Made by a program: the position numbers and the translations under genes
From: Algiphilus aromaticivorans DG1253
GTDB lineage: Bacteria > Pseudomonadota > Gammaproteobacteria > Nevskiales > Nevskiaceae
Direction: 5' to 3'
Length of the DNA stretch: 64,000 nt
Assembly: GCF_000733765.1 (NCBI RefSeq)
Contig: NZ_JPOG01000001.1
Coordinates: forward strand, 2,790,001-2,854,000
The notes under the pieces: generated by a model
What the model was told of the DNA's origin: nothing
The model's input: the letters and a program-made list of their open reading frames with translations, nothing else
Database searches by the model: none
Part shown: one piece after another, positions 24,776 through 34,067 of the stretch
Position numbering within the stretch: position 1 is the first letter of the stretch
Layout of the letters: each line of letters begins with the position of its first letter

Positions 24776-27022
24776 ATGCCCATCAAGCCGCTGCTGCTCC
24801 TGCTCCCTCTGCTCCTGCTCGCCGCCTGCGGTGGCAACGCACCAGGCGCGGAAGCACCAGCGGAGGAACCGATCGTCGACGTACCGGTACCGGAGGACCC
24901 GTGCACGGACTTCCGCGCCGGTCACCGCAACGCCTACTTCGGCGATCTGCACACGCACACCAATCTGTCCATCGACGCCTTCTTCTTCAATTCGCTCAAC
25001 GGCCCGCGCGAGGCGCTGCGCTTCGCCCAGGGCGAAGCCATCAGCCTGCCCGCCGGCGACGACCCGGATACGCCGGCGCGCAGCGTACAGCTGGACCGTC
25101 CGCTGGACTTCGCCGCGGTCACCGACCACGCCGAATCGCTGGGCAACTTCTTCAACCTCTGCACGGCCTTCGGCAACGCGCCGGCCGACTCGAACCCCGC
25201 CTGCGTCCTGCTCGGCAACCAGATCCGCGCCAATGTGCGCAGCTTCGTGGCCGGCGACACCAACGCGCTGCTGGCGCTGTTGCAGGGCGTGACCGCCGAA
25301 CTGCCGACCACGCGCTCGGCCTGGCGCGACACCCAGCGCATCAACAACGAGGAATACGCGCCCTGCCGCTTCTCGACGATGCACGCCTACGAGTACACAC
25401 CCAACGCCTTCGGGCAGGCGCTGCACCGGAATATCTTCTTCCGCAATGACACGGTGCCGGACAATGTCTTCAGCGCGGTAGGGGTGCTGAGCAGCTTTGC
25501 GCAGGACAACGCCAACATCGAGTGGGCGCTCTTCGACCACCTGCAGGCCGAATGCGTCGATGTCGACGGCTGCGAGGTCTTCACCATCGCACACAACCCG
25601 AACACCAGCGACGGCCGCTTCTTCCGGCCCATCGACCCGGCCACCGGCCTGCCACCGGCGCGCGACAACCAGCCGCTGAGCCACGCCGACGCCGAGCTGC
25701 GCGGCCGCCTCGAGCGCGGCTTCGAGGTCAGTCAGCACAAGGGCAACTCCGAGTGCGCGGTGGGCGTGACCTCGGATCTGCTGCAGGGCGAGGAGAGCCG
25801 CTGCGACTTCGAGAACTTCAAGACGGTCTGCACCGGCAGCATCGACGACCCGGCCGAGTGCGCGGACTTCTGTACCGGGGCCGACGACGATCCGGCCTTC
25901 TGCCAGCATCGCGATTCGCTCTATCTCGTGCAGAACTGCGACACGGTCGCCCCGGATGGGTCGGCCCCAGAGAACTGCACGACCTCCGGCGACTATCTGG
26001 TCGATGCGCTGACGCAGGGCCTGGCCATCCAGGACCGGCTCGACGGCATCAACCCCTACCGCATGGGGCTGAGCGCGTCCACCGACAACCACAACGGCAC
26101 GCCCGGGAATGTGCGCGAGGAAGGCTTTACCGGCCACGGCGGCATTCTCGACGACGAGCCGGCCGAACAGCTCGGCGAGTGGCAGTGCCTGGAAGCCGGC
26201 GCGCTCGACAATGCCGACCCCGCCGATCCCGACAACTGCCCAGGCCGGCTCTTCGCCGATGTTTCCCGCCCCTTCAACCCGGGCGGGCTTGCCGGCGTCT
26301 GGGCGCCGCAGAACACGCGCGACGCGCTCTGGCAGGCCATCCGTCGCGGCGAGACCTGGGGCACCTCCGGCCCGCGCCTGCGCATGCGCATGCTCGCCGG
26401 ATGGGAGAGCTTCCCCGCCGACATCGCCCAGCGCCTGGCCGAGGGTCAGGACCCCGATGCCTTCGCCGAACTGCCGGGCGTCGCCATGGGCGCCGACCTG
26501 CCGCCGCGCACGGGCGACGCGCCGCGCATCGCGGCCTGGGCCATGCAGGATCCGGAGGGGCATCCGCTGCAGGCGCTGCAGATCGTCAAGGGCTGGGTCG
26601 ACGCCAGCGGCGAGCAGCGCATCCGCGTTTTCACGATCGCCGAAACCGGCGACACCGTGCGCGAACCGGCGCGGGATTCCTGCGCCGTCTTCGCCGGCGA
26701 CCACCCGGCGCAACTGGCCGGGATCTGGCAGGACCCGGCGTTCGATCCCAACCATCACGCCTTCTACTACCTGCGCGCGCTGGTCGTGCCCAGCTGCCGC
26801 TACAACACCCACCTCTGCCTGACGAAGGACGTGGACTGCGGGCTGCTGAACCCGGACAACGGCATCTTCCCGGAGGCGACCGGACTGCAGGGCTTCGAGG
26901 GCTGTTGCCGCATTACCGAGGCGGAAACACCGGACGGCCCGCGCTTTGCCGGCAGCCCGGTCTTCCAGACGGTGGAGGAGCGCGGCTGGGGCTCGCCGGT
27001 CTGGTACAACGCGCCGCGTTGA
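24776..27022 (+). CDS. DUF3604 family lipoprotein
   Basis: 748 residues. Lipoprotein signal LLLLAAC (Cys19) places it in the envelope. The DUF3604 core starts with YFGDLHTHTNLSIDAF (His-x-His), then FAAVTDHAESLG, and later GLSASTDNHNGTPG and TWGTSGPR; these repeat the motif order of the homologue at 9293. Many Cys pairs in the second half (for example CEVFTIAHNP, DCGLL) suggest disulfides in the periplasm. Probably a metal-dependent hydrolase of unknown substrate. Last gene of the DUF1302 operon; the frame is open upstream, but the ATG at 24776 gives the signal. Confidence 0.88.
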   Translation: MPIKPLLLLLPLLLLAACGGNAPGAEAPAEEPIVDVPVPEDPCTDFRAGHRNAYFGDLHTHTNLSIDAFFFNSLNGPREALRFAQGEAISLPAGDDPDTPARSVQLDRPLDFAAVTDHAESLGNFFNLCTAFGNAPADSNPACVLLGNQIRANVRSFVAGDTNALLALLQGVTAELPTTRSAWRDTQRINNEEYAPCRFSTMHAYEYTPNAFGQALHRNIFFRNDTVPDNVFSAVGVLSSFAQDNANIEWALFDHLQAECVDVDGCEVFTIAHNPNTSDGRFFRPIDPATGLPPARDNQPLSHADAELRGRLERGFEVSQHKGNSECAVGVTSDLLQGEESRCDFENFKTVCTGSIDDPAECADFCTGADDDPAFCQHRDSLYLVQNCDTVAPDGSAPENCTTSGDYLVDALTQGLAIQDRLDGINPYRMGLSASTDNHNGTPGNVREEGFTGHGGILDDEPAEQLGEWQCLEAGALDNADPADPDNCPGRLFADVSRPFNPGGLAGVWAPQNTRDALWQAIRRGETWGTSGPRLRMRMLAGWESFPADIAQRLAEGQDPDAFAELPGVAMGADLPPRTGDAPRIAAWAMQDPEGHPLQALQIVKGWVDASGEQRIRVFTIAETGDTVREPARDSCAVFAGDHPAQLAGIWQDPAFDPNHHAFYYLRALVVPSCRYNTHLCLTKDVDCGLLNPDNGIFPEATGLQGFEGCCRITEAETPDGPRFAGSPVFQTVEERGWGSPVWYNAPR

Positions 27023-27023
27023 T

Positions 27024-27038
27024 TGACCTCGGAGGTCA
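27024..27038. promoter_or_regulatory. Palindromic operator, copy 1 (TGACCTCGGAGGTCA)
   Basis: A perfect 7-bp inverted repeat around one base, 57 bp before the small membrane protein gene at 27096. An 18-bp stretch (27024-27041) is identical to 28331-28348. Likely target of the XRE regulator encoded between the two copies. Confidence 0.65.
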
Positions 27039-27095
27039 TTGTCGTGACGGGCGGCACGCCGAAGACTGGGGTCAGCCAGCCATCCGGAAACGAAT

Positions 27096-27509
27096 ATGAC
27101 CCTGAATGTCGCCGCAACGCGCACGCGCGAGCCCCTCTTTGCCATCGGCCTCGCGCTGCTGCTCAGCCACGAGCTCGACGCGGTGAAGCACGCCGAATGG
27201 CAGGTGCTGCCACTGCTGCGTTGGCTGGATGACGCGAACGGCTATCCCGTCTTCGTGCTGGCCCACGTACCGCTGTTCGCGGTGATGCTCTGGGCGCTGG
27301 CGCATCGCTCGTCAGCCGTGCGCCGCAACACCCGCTTCGGCCTGGCTGCCTTCATGGTCATCCACGCCGGGCTGCATTGGGCCTTTCACGAGGACCCGCA
27401 CTATCACTTCACGGGCTGGCTATCGCACGGCCTGGTCGGTGGCGCCGCGATCTTCGGCGCGCTCTATCTGGCGGCGGTGCTGGCAGCGAGACCTTCCAGC
27501 AGGGCCTGA
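27096..27509 (+). CDS. Small His-rich membrane protein (DUF6713-like)
   Basis: 137 residues with four predicted membrane helices. Conserved-looking polar residues lie at helix ends: SHELDAVKHAEW near residue 24, AHVPLF, HAGLHW and FHEDPHYHF. The His/Glu pattern suggests metal or haem binding, but no function is known; I associate it with DUF6713 from memory only. The gene follows operator copy 1 and its last 46 bp overlap the end of the convergent regulator gene. Confidence 0.65.
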   Translation: MTLNVAATRTREPLFAIGLALLLSHELDAVKHAEWQVLPLLRWLDDANGYPVFVLAHVPLFAVMLWALAHRSSAVRRNTRFGLAAFMVIHAGLHWAFHEDPHYHFTGWLSHGLVGGAAIFGALYLAAVLAARPSSRA

Positions 27510-28294
27510 CTTTCGGCGTCGGCCGGGAAGAAGAGCTCCAGCCGCAGTTCGTCGGTCGTCACATCCAGGGGCGTGCCGAAGCTCGCCAGCATCGTGAACA
27601 GGCGCAGATCGGTTCCGCCCAATCGCAGATGCGTGGGCACCACCGGCAGGCGCGCGTCCTGCAGATCGATGCGGCGATAGGCTCGCGGCAGCTCGGGATA
27701 GGCCAGCACGGCGTCGAGCACGGGCTGGACTTCGGGATACTCCAGCGCCTCGCGCGCGGTGCGCGCCAGCACCAGCGGCGCCAGATCGTCGAGATTGACG
27801 ATCATCGAGGCCAGCCCCTCCGGATGCAGCGTCAGCTGCAGGATGTTGCGTGGGCCGTCGCCGCAGACGCGCTGCCACATGGCATCGACATCGCCGGCCA
27901 GTCCCAGCAGCGCCTGCATGGCACGGTTGGCCTCCAGCAGATTCCAGGCGCGATCGACGACGACACCGGGATAGGGTTCCTGCTGGCGCAGCATGTGCTG
28001 CAGCGCCTCGCGCACCGGCCGCATGTCGGCGGCCTCGATGCTGCGCTGTGCGTACTCGCCCACGAAGCCGGCCGCATGCAGCAGGCGATTGCGCTCGCGC
28101 ATGCTCAGATCCAGCGCCACGGCGAGCTGCAGGACCATTTCGCGGCTGGGCCGCGAGCGGCCGGACTCCAGACAGCTCAGATGCCGCTGCGAGACCTCGG
28201 CCTGCAGCGCGAGATCGAGCTGCGACAGCCGGCGCATCGCGCGGGCACGGCGCAACAGCATGCCGAAGGGCGGATGGTCGGAAACAGCTTCCAT
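27464..28294 (-). CDS. XRE-type regulator with MmyB-like ligand-binding domain
   Basis: 276 residues. N-terminal HTH (about 10-68): GMLLRRARAMRRLSQLDLAL, then VSQRHLSCLESGRSRPS. The C-terminal part from about residue 105 (YPGVVVDRAWNLLEANRAM) is the MmyB-like PAS-related domain that binds fatty-acid-like ligands in its family. An identical palindrome lies 36 bp before its start and upstream of both neighbouring small membrane protein genes, so it most likely controls itself and both of them. Confidence 0.9.
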   Translation of the reverse strand: MEAVSDHPPFGMLLRRARAMRRLSQLDLALQAEVSQRHLSCLESGRSRPSREMVLQLAVALDLSMRERNRLLHAAGFVGEYAQRSIEAADMRPVREALQHMLRQQEPYPGVVVDRAWNLLEANRAMQALLGLAGDVDAMWQRVCGDGPRNILQLTLHPEGLASMIVNLDDLAPLVLARTAREALEYPEVQPVLDAVLAYPELPRAYRRIDLQDARLPVVPTHLRLGGTDLRLFTMLASFGTPLDVTTDELRLELFFPADAESQALLEGLAASTAAR

Positions 28295-28330
28295 GGCATG
28301 CAGTGTGGCACGACGCGCCCGTGGCTCCGA

Positions 28331-28345
28331 TGACCTCGGAGGTCA
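28331..28345. promoter_or_regulatory. Palindromic operator, copy 2 (TGACCTCGGAGGTCA)
   Basis: Lies between the divergent regulator gene (start 28294) and the small membrane protein gene (start 28406), in position to control both. Identical to copy 1. Confidence 0.65.
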
Positions 28346-28405
28346 TTGCGGGGGGCGTGTGCCATCCGCCTAATCGAATTCGTCAACCCCGAACCAGGAC
28401 ACCCC

Positions 28406-28801
28406 ATGATGCCCACCGAGCTGCTCGCCGTCCTTGCTGCCCTGCTCTTCGCCATCGCCGCCATCACAATTGCACTGCGCGACTGTGAAAGCGCGCAACG
28501 AATCTGGCTGCTGCCGGCAGCGCTGTCTGCAGCGCTGCTCGGCTTCTCCCTGATCACCGTCGCCAGCGAAGGCCCCGTCGCGCTGTGGGAGGCCCATTCC
28601 AGGGATCTGTGGGCCAATCAGATCTGGTTCGACCTGCTGCTGGCCATCGGCACGGCCTGGGCGCTGATCGTGCCGCGCGCCCGCGCCCTGGGCATGCGCC
28701 CCCTGCCCTGGCTCGCTCTCATCGTCGGCACGGGCAGCGTCGGCCTGCTCGCGATGGCCGCGAGAATGCTCTACCTGCAGAACTCGACCGACAGAGCATA
28801 A
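28406..28801 (+). CDS. Small four-helix membrane protein, unknown function
   Basis: 131 residues, four predicted membrane helices (about 4-25, 32-52, 68-90, 97-118) joined by short loops; family not recognised. AGGA precedes the ATG; an upstream in-frame extension would run over the operator and was dropped. Under operator copy 2, so part of the predicted XRE regulon with the 27096 gene. Confidence 0.65.
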   Translation: MMPTELLAVLAALLFAIAAITIALRDCESAQRIWLLPAALSAALLGFSLITVASEGPVALWEAHSRDLWANQIWFDLLLAIGTAWALIVPRARALGMRPLPWLALIVGTGSVGLLAMAARMLYLQNSTDRA

Positions 28802-28808
28802 GGAGACG

Positions 28809-29630
28809 CTAGCCGAAGATCACCATGCACTGCGTGCCGCGGGCCACCGCGTAGCCATCCGGAGCGAAAAGCGTCACGGTCTGCTGGGTATACCCGTCGT
28901 GGGCGGCGTCGAGCTTGACGTCAATGACCCAGTCGGCAAGCGGCTGATCATCAAAACGGTGCCCGGTGAAATTGAGCATCCAGGTCATCGTGCTGCCAGG
29001 CGTGAAGCGCTTCAGCCAGCTCAGCCCCACCGGCGGCGGGAAGTCGGTCATCGCCAGCAACTGTGGCAGGCCGGTGCGCTCGGCGTCGTCGTGCAGACTG
29101 ATGCGATAGACGTGCTCGGTATCCGGCGTGCCGGAGCCTGGGAAGTGCCCCTTGAGGATGCGGGCGGAGAACTGCTTCAGGAAGGCTGGCATGCCCTCGA
29201 GAAAGGGCATCGCGTGACCTGCGCCACTGTCGATATCCGGCTGAACGAAATCGTGCGCAACCTCGGACTCCCGCGCGCGCCCGAAAATACCGACGAAGAG
29301 CGCCAGCACCGCCTCGCCGTCGGTGATGCGCGCCTCGACCTGCCGGGTATTGCCGCCGGCGCGCAGCAGCCGTGCCTCGATACGCATCGTGCCGGCCGGC
29401 ACCGGCGAGCACAGGGTGGCCTGCAGGGTACGCATGGGCAACCCGTCGCTGTGCGGCAGCATCGCTTCGACGGCCAGTGCGGCCTGAATGCCGCCGTAGG
29501 CGCTGCGGCCCTGCAGCCAGTCTTCACTGACCTCGGCGGTCAGGCTGCCGTCGTCGTGGCGTCGGCAAGTGCCCAGCAGCGCACTGACTTTCTGGCGGAC
29601 CGAACCTCCCGCCTTCTTGCTTTCTTCCAT
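28809..29630 (-). CDS. TesB-like acyl-CoA thioesterase family protein
   Basis: 273 residues with two hot-dog-type halves. The first contains DWLQGRSAYGGIQAALAVEAM and the strand block RTLQATLCSPVPAGTMRI; the second ends VARGTQCMVIFG. This matches the acyl-CoA thioesterase/double hot-dog family, which cleaves acyl-CoA to free acid and CoA in the cytoplasm. Catalytic residues vary in the group and chain-length preference cannot be read. ATG at 29630 chosen for its AAGGGA site; 23 extra upstream codons are possible but less likely. Confidence 0.8.
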   Translation of the reverse strand: MEESKKAGGSVRQKVSALLGTCRRHDDGSLTAEVSEDWLQGRSAYGGIQAALAVEAMLPHSDGLPMRTLQATLCSPVPAGTMRIEARLLRAGGNTRQVEARITDGEAVLALFVGIFGRARESEVAHDFVQPDIDSGAGHAMPFLEGMPAFLKQFSARILKGHFPGSGTPDTEHVYRISLHDDAERTGLPQLLAMTDFPPPVGLSWLKRFTPGSTMTWMLNFTGHRFDDQPLADWVIDVKLDAAHDGYTQQTVTLFAPDGYAVARGTQCMVIFG

Positions 29631-29806
29631 TAGCGATCCCTTGTCGAGTGCATGGCGTGCAATACCGGCGGCACCCACGTCCGCGCAAAGTTTACGCATT
29701 TCGACAGCCGCAACCCGACTCCCGCGCTAGGTCGTGGCTCGGCCAGGACGCGCTACGATCGTATTGTCTGATCTAGTTATCCACAGCGACCGGGAGATTC
29801 ACCAGG

Positions 29807-30691
29807 GTGGAATGGTTACTGGAGCTGGAGCCTTTGGTCCGGCTGGGCGTGCTGCTCGGCGTGCTTGCGCCGATGGCTGCCTGGGAGATCCTGCGTCCAC
29901 GCCGAAAGCTCCAGGTCGGCAAGGCATACCGCTGGGCGAACAACTGGGGCATCGTCGTTGTCGATACGCTGCTGACGCGGCTGCTCTTCCCGGCCGGACT
30001 GGTGGGAATCGGCCTTCTCGTCGAGAGCCGATCCTGGGGACCGCTGCAGGTGGTGGACCTGCCTGCCTGGATGATCGTGATCCTGTCGATCGTCTTCCTG
30101 GATTTACTGGTCTGGGCACAGCACGTCATGTTCCACGCCGTGCCTGCGCTGTGGCGCCTGCATCGCATGCACCACGCCGATCTCGACTTCGACCTGACCA
30201 CGGGCCTGCGCTTCCATCCGCTGGAGATCCTGCTCTCCTTCGGCATCAAGGCGGGCGGCATCGTGATGATCGGCGCGCCGGCCGTCGCCGTGCTGCTCTT
30301 CGAGATCGTCCTGAGCTCGACCGCCCTGTTCAATCATTCCAACGTGAGCCTGCCGAAGCCCATCGACCGAATACTGCGGCTTTTCATCGTCACCCCCGAT
30401 TTCCACCGCGTGCACCACTCCTGGCACCCGAACGAAACAAACTCCAACTTCGGCTTCAACCTCTCCTGGTGGGATCGACTGCTCGGCTCCTATCAAGACC
30501 AGCCGCGCGATGGTCACGACAATATGACCATCGGCCTCAACCTGTTCCGGAGCCCGCGCTGGGAGCGGCTGGATCGCATGCTGATCCAGCCCTTCGTGGG
30601 GCCGGCCGATAGCTACCCGATCAACCTCCGCGCGGAGGACCGGGAGGCGGAACGCGATGCATCGGATGATGCTGAAAAGCGCGACCGCTGA
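29807..30691 (+). CDS. Sterol desaturase / fatty acid hydroxylase family protein
   Basis: 294 residues, four or five membrane helices. All diiron His clusters of the family are present: QHVMFH, HRMHHAD, NHSN and HRVHHSWH, so an active membrane di-iron oxygenase is expected. Substrates in the family include sterols, carotenoids and fatty acids; the specific one is unknown. Starts at a GTG with GGGAG upstream; an ATG five bases later is out of frame. Convergent with glmS. Confidence 0.9.
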   Translation: MEWLLELEPLVRLGVLLGVLAPMAAWEILRPRRKLQVGKAYRWANNWGIVVVDTLLTRLLFPAGLVGIGLLVESRSWGPLQVVDLPAWMIVILSIVFLDLLVWAQHVMFHAVPALWRLHRMHHADLDFDLTTGLRFHPLEILLSFGIKAGGIVMIGAPAVAVLLFEIVLSSTALFNHSNVSLPKPIDRILRLFIVTPDFHRVHHSWHPNETNSNFGFNLSWWDRLLGSYQDQPRDGHDNMTIGLNLFRSPRWERLDRMLIQPFVGPADSYPINLRAEDREAERDASDDAEKRDR

Positions 30692-30750
30692 ACGATGGCA
30701 CCACGGCCGCAACCGATCGTGGTCGTTGGCGTGATGCGCGAAGCCGTCCG

Positions 30751-32577
30751 CTATTCGACCGTCACCGACTTGGCCAGATTGCGTGGCTGATCGACGTCGG
30801 TGCCCTTGAGCACCGCGACGTGATACGCAAGCAGCTGCAGGGGGATGGTGTAGATCAGCGGATGATTCAGGCTGCCAGCCACGGGCATGGCCATCATCTC
30901 GGTATAGGCGTCGCGCTCGAAACCGCCGGCGGCGTCAGCGAAGACGATGAGACGCCCGCCGCGAGCGCGGACTTCCTGCAGATTCGAGCGCAGCTTCTCC
31001 AGCAGGCCGGTGTCGGGCGCGACCGCAATGACAGGCATTTCCTCGTCGACCAGCGCCAGCGGCCCGTGCTTGAGCTCCCCTGCAGCGTAGGCCTCGGCGT
31101 GGATGTAGGAGATTTCCTTGAGCTTGAGCGCGCCCTCGAGGGCCACGGGAAACAGCGTGTTGCGGCCCAGGAAGAGTGCGTGATGCTTGTCCACCAGTCG
31201 CTCGGCAAGCTGCCGGATGGCCTCGTCGTTTTCCAGCACCTCCTCGACCGCGCGCGGCGTAGCTTCGAGCTGCGCGACCAGATCGGCTTCCGTAGCAGCA
31301 TCCATACCGCGGCGACGCGCCATCAGCAGCATGACCAGCGCCAGCGCGGTGAGCTGGGTGGTGAAGGCCTTGGTCGAGGCGACGCTGCGCTCGGGGCCGG
31401 CGTGGGTCATCAGCACCAGGTCGGACTCGCGCACCAGGCTGGATTCCGGCGCATTGCAGATGGCCAGCGCGCCGGCCAGCTCAAAGTCGCGCGCGTGGCG
31501 CAGCGCTTCCAGCGTATCGGCCGTCTCGCCGGACTGCGAGATGGTGATGAAGAGCGTGCCGGGCTCGATCAGCGGCTCGCGGTAACGGAACTCGCTGGCC
31601 AGCTCGACGCGGCAGGGCACGCGTGCGATCTGCTCGAACCAGTAGGCAGCGACCTGGCCGGCGTGGGCCGAGGTGCCGCAGGCGACGATGTGCACGCGCT
31701 GCACGCTGTCGAGAATGCGACCGGTATCCGGACCCAGGATGGCGTCGAGCACGCGGCCGTCGCCGATGCGGCCTTCCAGAGTGTGTGCGATGGCGGTGGG
31801 TTGCTCGTGGATTTCCTTGAGCATGAAGTGGCGATACTCGCCCTTCTCCACCGCCGCGGCCGATTGCGTCGACTGATGCACGGGTCGCACGACGTCCTGT
31901 CCGTCGTGCAGCACGCGGTAGCCCTGCGGCGACAGCTCGGCGATATCGCCTTCCTCGAGGTAGACGAAGCGGTTGGTTACCGGCAGCAGTGCCAGCGCGT
32001 CGGAGGCGCAGAAATGCTCACCGATGCCGACGCCGATGGCCAACGGCGAGCCTTTGCGCGCGATCACGAGCCGGTCCGGCGCGCGCGCGCTGCAGACGGC
32101 CAGCGCGAAGGCGCCAGTCAGCTGTGCGACTGCGGCTTGCAGCGCGCCGAGCAAATCGTCGGCGCCAGCCAGTTCGCGGTGCAACAGATGCGCAACGACC
32201 TCGGTGTCCGTGTCGCTGAGAAAGGCGTAGCCTGCGGCGACTAGTTCCTGCTTCAGCGCGGCGTGATTCTCGATGATGCCGTTATGCACCACTGCCACAT
32301 CGCCGGAGACATGCGGATGCGCGTTGTGCTCGGCCGGCGCACCGTGGGTGGCCCAACGCGTATGCGCAATGCCGCAGCGGCCGTCATGGCCGGCACTCTG
32401 CGCGGCCTGCACCAGCGCCTCGACCTTGCCCTGTGCGCGCACTAGCCGCAGCTGATGTTCCGCGTCGACGACCGCGAAACCGGCCGAATCATAGCCGCGA
32501 TACTCCAGCCGTCGCAGCCCCTCGATAAGCACTTCCCGGATATCCCGCTGCGCCGTGGCGCCGACAATGCCGCACAT
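30751..32577 (-). CDS. glmS: Glutamine--fructose-6-phosphate aminotransferase (isomerizing)
   Basis: 608 residues, the normal length. It makes glucosamine-6-phosphate from fructose-6-phosphate and glutamine, the first step to UDP-GlcNAc for peptidoglycan and LPS. The N-terminal glutaminase uses Cys2 (MCGIVGA), with RWATHG and a following HNG; two SIS sugar-isomerase domains fill residues about 285-600 (CGTSAHAG, ISQSGETADT, LGRNTLFPVALEGALKLKE). The tail DQPRNLAKSVTVE is family-typical. Forty-nine bp after glmU, probably one transcript. Confidence 0.97.
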   Translation of the reverse strand: MCGIVGATAQRDIREVLIEGLRRLEYRGYDSAGFAVVDAEHQLRLVRAQGKVEALVQAAQSAGHDGRCGIAHTRWATHGAPAEHNAHPHVSGDVAVVHNGIIENHAALKQELVAAGYAFLSDTDTEVVAHLLHRELAGADDLLGALQAAVAQLTGAFALAVCSARAPDRLVIARKGSPLAIGVGIGEHFCASDALALLPVTNRFVYLEEGDIAELSPQGYRVLHDGQDVVRPVHQSTQSAAAVEKGEYRHFMLKEIHEQPTAIAHTLEGRIGDGRVLDAILGPDTGRILDSVQRVHIVACGTSAHAGQVAAYWFEQIARVPCRVELASEFRYREPLIEPGTLFITISQSGETADTLEALRHARDFELAGALAICNAPESSLVRESDLVLMTHAGPERSVASTKAFTTQLTALALVMLLMARRRGMDAATEADLVAQLEATPRAVEEVLENDEAIRQLAERLVDKHHALFLGRNTLFPVALEGALKLKEISYIHAEAYAAGELKHGPLALVDEEMPVIAVAPDTGLLEKLRSNLQEVRARGGRLIVFADAAGGFERDAYTEMMAMPVAGSLNHPLIYTIPLQLLAYHVAVLKGTDVDQPRNLAKSVTVE

Positions 32578-32626
32578 CTGAGCGTCTCCTTGAGTGCACC
32601 GGGCGCGCCGGCAGCGCGCCGCTGGC

Positions 32627-34024
32627 CTACTTCCGCTGCTTGCCGGCGTCGCCCTTGGTGGGGCGCTTCCAGCCGACGATGGACTTCTGCTCGCGCGATC
32701 GTGCCACGGTCAGGGCGTCGTCCGGCGCATCGCGCGTCAGTACCGAGCCGGCGGCAATGGTGGCGCGATCGCCGACGCGCACGGGTGCAACCAGCGCGCT
32801 GTTGCTGCCGATGAAGGCATCGGCGCCGATCTCGGTTCGGTGCTTGTTGGCGCCGTCGTAGTTGCAGGTGATCGTGCCGGCGCCGATGTTGGCGCCGGCG
32901 CCCACCGTGGCGTCGCCGAGATAGCTCAGGTGGTTGGCCTTGGCGCCGGGGCCGAGCTGCGCCTGCTTGATCTCGACAAAGTTGCCGACGCGGCTGCCGG
33001 CGCCCAGCTCGGTGCCGTTGCGCAGCCGCGCGTAGGGTCCGACGACGGCACCCTCGCCGATGACTGCGCCCTCGATGTCGCAATGCGGCTCGACGCGCGC
33101 GCCCGCAGCAATCTCGCTGTCCTTGATCCGACAGAAGGGGCCGATGCGCACGCCGTCACCGAGCCGCACCCGGCCCTCGACGATGACATCCGGCGCAATG
33201 ACGACATCGCTGCCAACTTCCAGGCTGCCGCGCAGATCGAAACGCGCCGGGTCCTCCAGCGTGGCGCCGGCGTGCATCAGGCTTTCGGCGGCGCGCTTCT
33301 GGAAGACACGCTCGGCGCGGGAAAGCTGGACGCGGTCGTTGACGCCCTCGACTTCGGCAGCCTCGCCGGCCGTCACCACGGCCAGCGGCTGCCCGGCTTC
33401 CGCGGCCATGGCGACGATATCGGTGAGGTAGTACTCACCCTTGGCGTTGGCGTTATCGACCCGTGCCAGCCAGGCACGAAGATCATCCGCCGGCGCACAG
33501 ACGAAACCGGTATTGATTTCGTCAATGGCGCGTTGCTCGGGGGTGGCTTCCTTGTCCTCGACGATGGCGGCCAGCCTGCCTGCCGCGTCGCGCAGCAATC
33601 GTCCATATCCGCTGGGATCGACCAGGCGCGTACCCAGCAGCGCACCGTGCTCGCCGGCCGCCTCCAGCAACGCGCCGAGCGTGGCGGCGCTGACCAGCGG
33701 CACGTCGCCGTACATAACAAGTACCTGTGCGTCATCGGGAATGGCCGGCATGGCCTGCATGACAGCGTGTGCGGTACCGAGCTGCTCGGTCTGCTCGACC
33801 CAGCGCAGCGGCAGCCGCTCGCGCTCGGCGGTGGCCTGCCGGACGCGCTCACCGCCGTGGCCATGCACGACGTGGCACTCCACGGCGCCCAAGGCCTCGG
33901 CGGTGTCGAGCACACGCTCCAGCATGGGACGGCCACCAACGGGATGCAGCACCTTGGGCAGCGCACTCTTCATGCGCGTGCCCTGCCCGGCAGCCAGAAC
34001 GACGATGTGCAGCGCGCGGCTCAT
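32627..34024 (-). CDS. glmU: Bifunctional GlcNAc-1-P uridylyltransferase / GlcN-1-P acetyltransferase
   Basis: 465 residues. The pyrophosphorylase domain opens with LAAGQGTRMKS; the C-terminal left-handed beta helix (from about residue 250) shows hexapeptide repeats such as IGPFCRIKDSEI and the acetyltransferase segment NYDGANKHRTEIG with SNSALVAPV. It makes UDP-GlcNAc from glucosamine-1-phosphate. Lies between atpC and glmS, the common gammaproteobacterial arrangement. Confidence 0.97.
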   Translation of the reverse strand: MSRALHIVVLAAGQGTRMKSALPKVLHPVGGRPMLERVLDTAEALGAVECHVVHGHGGERVRQATAERERLPLRWVEQTEQLGTAHAVMQAMPAIPDDAQVLVMYGDVPLVSAATLGALLEAAGEHGALLGTRLVDPSGYGRLLRDAAGRLAAIVEDKEATPEQRAIDEINTGFVCAPADDLRAWLARVDNANAKGEYYLTDIVAMAAEAGQPLAVVTAGEAAEVEGVNDRVQLSRAERVFQKRAAESLMHAGATLEDPARFDLRGSLEVGSDVVIAPDVIVEGRVRLGDGVRIGPFCRIKDSEIAAGARVEPHCDIEGAVIGEGAVVGPYARLRNGTELGAGSRVGNFVEIKQAQLGPGAKANHLSYLGDATVGAGANIGAGTITCNYDGANKHRTEIGADAFIGSNSALVAPVRVGDRATIAAGSVLTRDAPDDALTVARSREQKSIVGWKRPTKGDAGKQRK

Positions 34025-34067
34025 GCGACAGATCTTACGACGAGCGGGCGCGCCGGCGCGCGTGGCG

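Noticed and set aside
24188-27145. 985-codon open frame on the minus strand
   Set aside because: Opposite-strand shadow of the HupE and DUF3604 genes caused by GC-rich third positions; product has no family motifs.
30692-30750. Terminator between sterol desaturase-family gene and glmS
   Set aside because: No stable stem with a T run is visible in the 59-bp convergent gap.
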